From the NCBI GenBank assembly GCA_947628335.1, contig CANQZT010000020.1, positions 1 through 13,988 on the forward strand: 13,988 bases of DNA, given 5' to 3'. Source of the DNA: an uncultured Clostridia bacterium (GTDB taxonomy: Bacteria > Bacillota_A > Clostridia > TANB77 > CAG-508). Made by a program: the position numbers and the translations under genes. Of the stretch, positions 8,078 through 13,988 are shown one piece after another (position 1 is the stretch's first letter; every line of letters begins with the position of its first letter). Under the pieces are notes generated by a model. The model did no database searches and had not been told where the DNA came from. It saw nothing but the letters and a program-made list of their open reading frames with translations.

Positions 8078-8119
8078 CCTAAGATATATATTTTTATATA
8101 AAATCTTAGGCTTTTTGTT
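8078..8119 (+). terminator. rho-independent terminator after topA
   Basis: CCTAAGAT (8078-8085) pairs with ATCTTAGG (8103-8110), with further A/T pairing of the inner ATATAT segment. It is followed by CTTTTTGTT. Confidence 0.85.
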
Positions 8120-8141
8120 ATTTAATGATGAATAAAAATAC

Positions 8142-8170
8142 TTTCCAAAAACAAAGAATAATGATATAAT
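8142..8170 (+). promoter_or_regulatory. likely extended -10 promoter of the SNF2 gene
   Basis: TGATATAAT (8162-8170) is a full extended -10 element (TGnTATAAT). TTTCCA (8142-8147) lies 17 bases upstream as a weak -35. It is placed just after the topA terminator and 28 bases before the ATG. Confidence 0.55.
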
Positions 8171-8197
8171 AATTAATCATATTTAAAGGAGATAGAG

Positions 8198-11100
8198 ATG
8201 TTTATTAACCAAACAGTATCAAAAGAATTATACACAGAAGCGGGAGAAGCCAGATTCTTACGAGCAAAAGCTTATGTGAAGCAAAAAAAAGTAAATATTG
8301 AAAAAATACATTATGAAGATATGAATAATTTTAGTATATCTAGTGTTGTAGAAGGAAATTTGGATGAATATAATGTACATATAGGAGTTAAAAATGGTGA
8401 ATTAGATAGAGCAGAATGTGAATGTGAGGATTATAAAACTTATTATGGTGCATGTAAGCATATTGTAGCGACATTATTAGAGATAGATGGAAATTCAAAA
8501 TATACAGGAAATGAATATAAAAAGTCAAAAGAAAGGTACACAGATTTTTCAGATTTAATTGATACTTTTTATGGAGAAGAATTAAAATTAATAGATGAAC
8601 CCGAACAAACACATATAATATTAAATACGAATGTGCGAATTGAACCCAAACTTATTTATGATACATATTCAGGTGAAATGAAAATAGAATTTAAAATAGG
8701 AACGAAAAAACAAATGTACAAATTAAGAAATTTAGTAGAGTTCTATGATAACATGTTTAATAAAGCAAGATATAAATATGGAGCAAAATTAGACATGATT
8801 CACGAAGAGGAATCATTTGCAAAGGAAGATATACCGCTTTTAAATTTCATTTTAAAATATGCCGAAATTATCAAGTACATAAATAATAGTTCAAATAGTG
8901 CATATAGGTATTACGGTAAAGTGGTAAGTACAGGGAGCATTATTTTAAGTAATTCAGTTGTTGATGAAATTTTTGAAATATTAAAAAATAAAGAAGTTGT
9001 ATTAGAGAAAAATTATATTAATGAAACAATAAAATTAGAAGAAGAGCCACCAGACATTAAATTTGAATTAGAAAAATCTATGGGTCAGGAATATAAATTA
9101 ATATGTAATATGGATAATGCATATGAAATAATCGAAGGAAAGAAATATACATATTTTTTGACAAATAATGTGTTGCATAGGTGTACAAAACAATTTAAAG
9201 AAACGACATTAAAATTATTAAATGTATTTAAGAGAAACTATACAAAAGAAATTAAATTCAGAAAAGAACAAGTGGCTAAATTTTTTTCCATAGTTGTTCC
9301 AAAAGTAGGAGAAGATATAATACTTGATAAAATAGAGCAAGAAGAAATTGAAAAGTATATGCCTCAAAAATTAGGAGTAAAAGTCTTTTTAGAATTTAAT
9401 GAAAAAAATTATATCATTGCAAAAGTAATGTTTTGTTATGGTGATGAAGAATTTAATCCTTTACAAGAAAATCCTAATATTCCAAGAAGTGTTATGGAAG
9501 AAGCAGAAAGTTTAAATATTTTTAGAACAACGGGATTTATGCTGGATAAAAAGAATGCAGAGTTTATTTTAGTAGACGATGAGAAGATATATGATTTCTT
9601 AACAGATGATATTAATTTATTTATGCGAAAATTTGAAGTATTAGCAACAGATGAATTTAATCAAAAACAAATAAAAAGACCTAAAATGACTGCTTTAGGA
9701 GTTAGAGTAGAGAATAATTTATTGAATATAAATTTAGAAGATTTTAACTTTAATATAAATGAATTAAAGGAAATTCTTACTAAATATAAGCAAAAAAAGA
9801 GATATCACAGGCTTAAAAATGGTGAATTTATTTCATTAGAAGAGAATGAGGATATAGATTTTTTAGAAAATTTAATATCTGGAGCAGATATTGGATATAA
9901 AGAATTAGAAAGTGGAAATATTAAGTTACCAATTTATCGTTCTTTGTATTTAGAAAGAATTATGAATAAATTTCAAAATACGACAATAAAAAAAGATGAT
10001 ACATATAAAGAAATAACAAATAATATGGCAGAAAAGTCGGATACTACTAATTTAGTTATTCCCCAAAGTTTAGAAAAAGTATTAAGGGAATATCAAAAAG
10101 TAGGATTTAAATGGTTAGAAACATTAGATAAATATCAGTTCGGAGGTATACTTGCAGACGATATGGGACTTGGAAAAACTATACAAATTATAGCAATTAT
10201 ACTTGCATATAAAGAAAAAAAAGAAGAAGAAAAAAAGCCAATTATGGTTGTTTGTCCAAGTTCGCTTACGTTAAATTGGAAAGCCGAAATAGAAAGATTT
10301 GCAAGTAATATAAAAACAATATTAATAAGTGGCCCAGCAAATAAAAGACAGGAGTTAATAAAAGATATTGCAAGTTATGATGTTGCTATTACTTCATATG
10401 ATTTGTTAAAAAGAGATATAGATTTATATAATGAACTTAATCAAGAATTTCGTTATATAATTGCAGATGAAGCACAATATATGAAAAATAGTAATACACA
10501 AAATGCAAAGGCAATAAAAAATATAAATGCTAAAACAAAATTTGCTTTAACTGGAACACCAATTGAAAACTCATTAGCAGAGTTATGGTCTATATTTGAT
10601 TTTCTGATGCCAGGATATTTATTTTCGTATAAAAAATTTAAAGAAAATTATGAACAACCAATAGTAAAAGATGAAGATGAAAAAACAATGAGCAAATTAA
10701 GGATGTTAATAGAGCCATTTATATTGCGAAGAACTAAAAAACAAGTACTAACAGAACTTCCAGATAAAACGATTACTATACTAGATAATGAAATGAATGA
10801 TGAACAACAAAAAATATACTTATCATATTTGGCTGAAGTAAAATCTGAATTAAATGAGCAAATAAAGATAAATGGATTTGAGAAAAGTCAAATGCAAATT
10901 TTATCTGCACTAACTAGACTAAGACAAATATGTTGTCATCCAAGTTTATTTTTAGATAACTATAAAGGCGAATCTAGTAAATTAAATCAATGTCTTGAAA
11001 TTATAAAAGATGCAATCTCAAGTGGGCATAAAATATTACTATTTTCTACCTATACATCAATGTTTGATATAATAGAAAAGGAATTAAAAAAAGAAGAAAT

Positions 11101-11485
11101 TAAGTATTTTAAACTAACTGGTCAAACGAAAGTAGATAAGAGAATAGCACTTGTTGATGAATTTAATAATAATCAGACTATAAAGGTGTTTTTAATATCT
11201 TTAAAAGCTGGAGGAACTGGTTTAAACCTAACTGGTGCTGATGTAGTTATACATTACGATCCATGGTGGAATTTAGCAGCAGAAAACCAAGCGACAGATC
11301 GTGCCTATAGAATTGGGCAAAAAAATAGTGTACAAGTATATAAATTAATAACTAAAAATTCAATTGAAGAAAAAATTTATGAACTTCAAGAAAGAAAAGC
11401 AAAATTAATTGATAATGTATTAGATACAAAAACTTCATTTATTAGTAAACTATCAAAAGACGAAATTATGAAATTGTTTGAATAA
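8198..11485 (+). CDS. SNF2-family helicase-like ATPase with N-terminal SWIM zinc finger
   Basis: A 1095-residue protein starting at ATG 8198, with AAAGGAG at 8185-8191. An N-terminal SWIM zinc finger has C74-x-C76 ... C86-x-H88. The middle (residues about 200-600) fits the bacterial SNF2-associated region. The C-terminal half is a Swi2/Snf2 motor: LADDMGLGKT with Walker lysine K660, ADEAQ (DEAQ 757-760), LTGTPIENS, ILRRTK, the helicase motif ISLKAGGTGLNL, and QATDRAYRIGQ (1031-1041). Such proteins translocate on double-stranded DNA and remodel protein-DNA complexes; they are not strand-separating helicases. B. subtilis YwqA is a similar but uncharacterised protein. No nuclease or methylase is nearby, so a defence role is not supported. 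CGA in ILRRTK encodes a conserved arginine. No terminator follows; the next promoter starts immediately. Confidence 0.93.
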   Translation: MFINQTVSKELYTEAGEARFLRAKAYVKQKKVNIEKIHYEDMNNFSISSVVEGNLDEYNVHIGVKNGELDRAECECEDYKTYYGACKHIVATLLEIDGNSKYTGNEYKKSKERYTDFSDLIDTFYGEELKLIDEPEQTHIILNTNVRIEPKLIYDTYSGEMKIEFKIGTKKQMYKLRNLVEFYDNMFNKARYKYGAKLDMIHEEESFAKEDIPLLNFILKYAEIIKYINNSSNSAYRYYGKVVSTGSIILSNSVVDEIFEILKNKEVVLEKNYINETIKLEEEPPDIKFELEKSMGQEYKLICNMDNAYEIIEGKKYTYFLTNNVLHRCTKQFKETTLKLLNVFKRNYTKEIKFRKEQVAKFFSIVVPKVGEDIILDKIEQEEIEKYMPQKLGVKVFLEFNEKNYIIAKVMFCYGDEEFNPLQENPNIPRSVMEEAESLNIFRTTGFMLDKKNAEFILVDDEKIYDFLTDDINLFMRKFEVLATDEFNQKQIKRPKMTALGVRVENNLLNINLEDFNFNINELKEILTKYKQKKRYHRLKNGEFISLEENEDIDFLENLISGADIGYKELESGNIKLPIYRSLYLERIMNKFQNTTIKKDDTYKEITNNMAEKSDTTNLVIPQSLEKVLREYQKVGFKWLETLDKYQFGGILADDMGLGKTIQIIAIILAYKEKKEEEKKPIMVVCPSSLTLNWKAEIERFASNIKTILISGPANKRQELIKDIASYDVAITSYDLLKRDIDLYNELNQEFRYIIADEAQYMKNSNTQNAKAIKNINAKTKFALTGTPIENSLAELWSIFDFLMPGYLFSYKKFKENYEQPIVKDEDEKTMSKLRMLIEPFILRRTKKQVLTELPDKTITILDNEMNDEQQKIYLSYLAEVKSELNEQIKINGFEKSQMQILSALTRLRQICCHPSLFLDNYKGESSKLNQCLEIIKDAISSGHKILLFSTYTSMFDIIEKELKKEEIKYFKLTGQTKVDKRIALVDEFNNNQTIKVFLISLKAGGTGLNLTGADVVIHYDPWWNLAAENQATDRAYRIGQKNSVQVYKLITKNSIEEKIYELQERKAKLIDNVLDTKTSFISKLSKDEIMKLFE

Positions 11486-11487
11486 TT

Positions 11488-11516
11488 TTGACTTTTTTTA
11501 AAAGACATAGTATAAT
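11488..11516 (+). promoter_or_regulatory. near-consensus promoter of the SCIFF gene
   Basis: TTGACT (11488-11493), exactly 17 bases, then TATAAT (11511-11516). It begins two bases after the SNF2 stop codon. This is the strongest sigma-A-type promoter in the window and suggests high expression of the 50-residue peptide. The leader contains TTTTTTA-GTC-TAAAAAA, a small AT hairpin (11525-11541). Confidence 0.75.
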
Positions 11517-11562
11517 TTATATGACTTTTTTAGTCTAAAAAACTAGAATGGAGGAAAAAGCA

Positions 11563-11715
11563 ATGAAAACAAAAAAACACGTGACAACATTGACGACAAA
11601 GCCATTACAGGAAACTGTAAAAAATGGTGGCTGTGGCGAATGCCAAACCTCGTGCCAATCGGCATGCAAGACATCATGCACAGTTGGCAACCAAACTTGC
11701 GAAAAAAACAAGTAA
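11563..11715 (+). CDS. scfA: SCIFF (six cysteines in forty-five residues) ranthipeptide precursor
   Basis: A 50-residue peptide starting at ATG 11563 with GGAGG (11549-11553). It ends NGGCGECQTSCQSACKTSC then TVGNQTC. Cysteines are at 24, 27, 31, 35, 39 and 46 (C-x2-C-x3-C-x3-C-x3-C-x6-C), and the residues between them match the strongly conserved SCIFF family of Clostridia. In characterised SCIFF systems, a radical-SAM enzyme with SPASM-type iron-sulfur clusters forms a thioether between a cysteine and a threonine; the equivalent segment here is SACKTSCTVG. The N-terminal 20 residues are a presumptive leader. No maturase gene lies next to it: a terminator and an ATPase gene follow. Codon choice is unusual for the window (five of six cysteines TGC). 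The symbol scfA follows usage for this family. Confidence 0.93.
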   Translation: MKTKKHVTTLTTKPLQETVKNGGCGECQTSCQSACKTSCTVGNQTCEKNK

Positions 11716-11732
11716 TTTAAGGGCCTAGTTTG

Positions 11733-11768
11733 AAGGGGGGAACGAAGTGTGTTCCTCTCTTTATTTAT
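11733..11768 (+). terminator. rho-independent terminator after the SCIFF gene
   Basis: AAGGGGGGAAC (11733-11743) pairs with GTTCCTCTCTT (11751-11761) including G-U pairs, with a 7-base loop. TTATTT follows. It would insulate the SCIFF transcript from the ATPase gene. Confidence 0.75.
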
Positions 11769-11774
11769 ACAGCA

Positions 11775-11862
11775 GGAAATTTTGTGATAAAACATATTAA
11801 AATTGCTGGAATTTTGTGAAAAAACATGTTGAATATATTAGGAATTTTGTGATATAATGTAT
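11775..11862 (+). repeat. three direct repeats with 33-base period, upstream of the DUF4143 ATPase gene
   Basis: The core GGAATTTTGTGA (first copy with one extra A) starts at 11775, 11808 and 11841, a period of 33 bases or about three helical turns. Downstream of the core each copy continues TAAAACAT, AAAAACAT or TATAATGT. The third copy forms the extended -10 element of the ATPase promoter. Pattern and spacing suggest binding sites for a regulator, possibly the gene's own product. There are too few and too degenerate copies for a CRISPR array. Confidence 0.7.
11829..11858 (+). promoter_or_regulatory. extended -10 promoter inside the third repeat
   Basis: TTGAAT (11829-11834), an 18-base spacer, then TGATATAAT (11850-11858, with TATAAT 11853-11858). 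The ATG of the ATPase gene follows 22 bases later, preceded by GGATGGTGAT as a modest ribosome binding site. Confidence 0.6.
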
Positions 11863-11880
11863 GTAGGATGGTGATAAATC

Positions 11881-13216
11881 ATGGAATTGTTAAAAAGAAA
11901 AATTGATAAATACTTAATACAATGGAAAGAGGATTTAGAAAAGAAACCTTTAATTGTTAAAGGAGCACGACAAATAGGAAAGACAGAATCAATTAGAAAT
12001 TTTGCAAAAAATAATTATAAAAATGTTATTGAAATAAATTTTGCACTTCAAAAACAGTTTAAAGATATATTTGATGATGGATTTGAAGTAGATACTATAA
12101 TTAAAAATATTTCTTTAAAGAATCCAAATCTTGAATTTTTTCCAGGAAATACGCTAATATTTTTTGATGAATTGCAGGATTGCATTAATTGTGCGACATC
12201 GTTAAAGGCATTTAATGAAGATAAGAGATATGATGTTATTTGTTCAGGCTCTCTTATGGGAATAAACTATAATGAAATAGAATCGAATAGTGTTGGAAAT
12301 AAAGAAGACTATGAAATGTACTCAATGGATTTTGAAGAGTTTCTTTGGGCAAAGGGGTATAAAGAAGAACAGATAGAAGATATGTATGAACATATGAGAC
12401 AATTAAAACCTTTTTCAAAATTAGAACTTTCTGTAATGTTTGAAAATTTCAAAGAGTACATGATAATTGGAGGAATGCCAGCAATTGTAAATTCTTTTGT
12501 AAAAAACAATAATTATAGTGGTACTTTGAAAATGCAAAAGCAAATTATACTTGATTATGAAGAAGATATAACAAAATATGCAGGTCGGATTAGACCATGC
12601 AAAAATACTTAATGTATATCGTAAAATACCAGTATTTTTAGGAAATGATAATAAAAAATTTCAAATTTCAAAAGTAGATATTGGTGCAAGGAATAGAGAG
12701 TATATAGGGATAATAGATTGGCTAAATGATGCAGGGATAATTAATGTTTGCTATTGTTTAGAACAAACATCATTACCACTTAAAGGAAATTTTAATCCAG
12801 ACAATTATAGACTATATTTTAGAGATACTGGTTTATTGATAGGTTCATTAGATGAAGAAGCACAAGAAGATTTAAGAAATAACAAAAATTTTAATACTTA
12901 TAAAGGGGCCATTTATGAAAATGTGATTGGAGATATGTTAGTTAAACAAGGATATCAATTATATTTTTATAAAAATGAAAAAGCTACAGTAGAAATGGAT
13001 TTTTTTGTAAGGGATAAGGATTATTTAATACCAGTAGAAGTAAAAGCAAATGATAATGCGACTATTTCATTGAATAAACTTATAGAAAACCCAAAGTACC
13101 AAGATATTAAATATGGAATAAAATTGTGTTATAAAAATATAGGATTTAACGGAAAATTTTACACATTCCCATATTTTTTAACATTCTTATTAAAAAGATA
13201 TTTAAAAGAAAAATAG
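11881..13216 (+). CDS. AAA-type ATPase with DUF4143 domain, split by +1 frameshift at CGG codon 236
   Basis: Family member of the widespread, mostly uncharacterised bacterial P-loop ATPases with a C-terminal DUF4143 domain. Walker A is GARQIGKT (residues 28-35); Walker B is TLIFFDEL (91-98, D96/E97); ICSGSLMG fits the sensor strand. In-frame CGG at 12586-12588 follows ITKYAG, and the zero frame stops at 12610. One base forward, the protein continues as GLDHAKILNVYRKIP and includes KKFQISKV, YRLYFRDTGLL and a PD-(D/E)XK-like pattern: YENVIGDML, EMDFF, VEVKA. The joined length is 444 residues, normal for the family. The conserved arginine of GARQIGKT is encoded by CGA. Its own promoter and repeats precede it; trmFO follows after 16 bases. 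Such genes move horizontally. Suggested toxin, defence or transport roles in the literature are unproven. Confidence 0.85.
12586..12588 (+). other. in-frame CGG, inferred +1 frameshift site in the DUF4143 ATPase gene
   Basis: The zero frame reads GCA GGT CGG ATT and stops at 12610-12612. Skipping C gives GCA GGT GGA TTA GAC CAT and continues to 13216. Without a shift only the ATPase half (243 residues) would be made, without the nuclease-like half. Confidence 0.7.
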
Positions 13217-13232
13217 AAAATGAGGTAAAATT

Positions 13233-13988
13233 ATGAATAATTATATAACAGTAATAGGTGGGGGCCTTGCAGGATGTGAAGCAGCATATCAAATTGCAAA
13301 AAGAGGAATAAAAGTAAAATTATATGAGATGAAGCCAATTAAATTCTCACCAGCACACACAAGTGAAAATTTAGCAGAAATTGTATGTAGCAATTCGTTT
13401 AAATCTAATTTACATACAAATGCTTGTGGTCTATTAAAAGAAGAATTACGTATTCTTGATTCTCTTTTAATAAAATGTGCAGATGAAGTAAGTGTACCTG
13501 CACGGTCAAGCACTTGCTGTTGATAGAGAAGAATTTTCAAAAAATATTACAAAATATATAAAGGAAAATGAAAATATTGAAGTAATTAATGAAGAAATAG
13601 GTGGAAAAAATTCAAAATCGATAGAAGAAATATCAAAAGATGGTATTGTTATTATTGCAACAGGGCCATTAACATCAGAAGCTTTATCTAGTGAAATATC
13701 AAAAATTACTGGAATGGACAAACTTTATTTTTTTGATGCAGCAGCTCCAATTGTTACGAAAGAAAGTATTAATATGGATATTGCATTTTGGGGAGATAGG
13801 TATGAGCAAGAAAGAAAAAAAGAAGAAACAATAGAAGAGTGGAAAAACAGAAGAAAAAATATTCAAAATGAAAGTTATATTAATCTTCCTATGAATAAAG
13901 AAGAATATGAAGCTTTTTATAACGAACTTATAAATGCAGAAGTAGTTGAGCTTCATAAATTTGAAAAAAGAGAAATATTTGAAGGTTG
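13233..13988 (+). CDS. trmFO: TrmFO, folate/FAD-dependent tRNA (uracil-54) methyltransferase, partial, with +1 frameshift at CGG codon 91
   Basis: Makes ribothymidine at position 54 of tRNA using methylenetetrahydrofolate and FAD. ATG 13233 has GAGGT at 13222-13226. FAD-binding GGGLAG is at residues 9-14. C52 in [10 protein letters not shown] matches the conserved Cys53 of B. subtilis TrmFO. In-frame CGG (13503-13505) follows SVPA, and the zero frame stops at 13521. One base forward it becomes [15 protein letters not shown], the conserved family motif, then [39 protein letters not shown] and FEKREIFEG. It runs off the right edge with about 252 of roughly 435 residues visible. Residues 190-214 are a charged insertion compared with the usual short linker. 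It follows the ATPase gene by 16 bases, so may share its transcript. trmFO often lies directly after topA in Firmicutes. Confidence 0.93.
13503..13505 (+). other. in-frame CGG, inferred +1 frameshift site in trmFO
   Basis: The zero frame reads GCA CGG TCA AGC and stops at 13521-13523. Skipping C gives GCA GGT CAA GCA CTT GCT GTT GAT AGA, that is A-GQALAVDR. Because family members have PAGGALAVDR-like sequence here, the location of the extra base is fixed to within a codon by homology. Confidence 0.8.

Noticed and set aside
8198..11485. SNF2 gene as part of a DISARM- or DndE-type defence system
   Set aside because: No methylase, nuclease or phospholipase partner nearby; the SWIM-SNF2 form is common and single in Firmicutes.
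11535..11795. Minus-strand frame opposite the SCIFF gene
   Set aside because: It overlaps the SCIFF gene, its promoter leader and its terminator, and resembles no known protein.
11775..11862. CRISPR array
   Set aside because: Only three imperfect copies of a 12-base core with no separate spacers and no cas genes.
12570..12600. prfB-like programmed frameshift with an upstream Shine-Dalgarno element
   Set aside because: No shared upstream SD-like element, no stop codon at the shift site, and no slippery P-site codon is common to the four sites.
3003..13505. Simple reassignment of CGG to another amino acid (for example Trp or Gln, as reported in some Firmicutes)
   Set aside because: Reassignment keeps the frame, but here the zero frame stops 5 to 9 codons after each CGG and homology resumes only one base forward.

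Overview
The window reads as part of the chromosome of a low-GC (about 30% by eye), Gram-positive-type member of the Clostridia. Evidence for this: a SCIFF peptide gene (a hallmark of Clostridia), a SpoVD-like PASTA penicillin-binding protein next to murE, a MurE with the meso-diaminopimelate motif DNPR, a topA/trmFO pair, strong AGGAGG-type ribosome binding sites, and TTG/GTG starts. All genes lie on the + strand.

Layout. (1) Positions 1-5306 are a peptidoglycan/division cluster: the C-terminal end of a PASTA PBP, murE, mraY, ftsW/spoVE and murG. murF and murD, often in this cluster, are absent here. (2) Positions 5307-5840 hold a small DUF6514-like gene with its own terminator. (3) Positions 5841-8119 hold a GC-rich hairpin, a promoter, topA and a terminator. 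(4) Positions 8120-11485 hold a SWIM/SNF2-family helicase-like ATPase. (5) Positions 11486-11768 hold a near-consensus promoter, a 50-residue SCIFF ranthipeptide precursor and a terminator, with no radical-SAM maturase beside it. (6) Positions 11775-13216 hold three 33-bp-spaced repeats, the last carrying an extended -10 promoter, driving an AAA/DUF4143 ATPase. (7) Position 13233 to the right edge is trmFO, partial. topA and trmFO are neighbours in many Firmicutes, so regions 4-6 look like a block between them.

Main discovery. Four genes (ftsW, murG, the DUF4143 ATPase, trmFO) are each split by exactly one +1 frame change, and every change falls on an in-frame CGG codon (3003, 4712, 12586, 13503). 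I read every CGG on the + strand. There are 23: 19 are out of frame and harmless, 4 are in frame, and all 4 coincide with a frame break. CGG is never used as an ordinary arginine codon, whereas CGA, CGT and AGA are, at conserved arginines. Skipping the C of CGGN and reading GGN as glycine restores full-length, family-typical proteins in every case, most clearly in TrmFO, where it rebuilds the conserved PAG-x-ALAVDR motif. These genes include ones expected to be essential (ftsW, murG), so pseudogenisation is unlikely. I infer that CGG is unassigned or starved in this lineage and acts as a general +1 frameshift signal (or that CGGN is read as a four-base glycine codon). This resembles the AGGY frameshifts of Perkinsus mitochondrial cox1. 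I know of no bacterial description of it.
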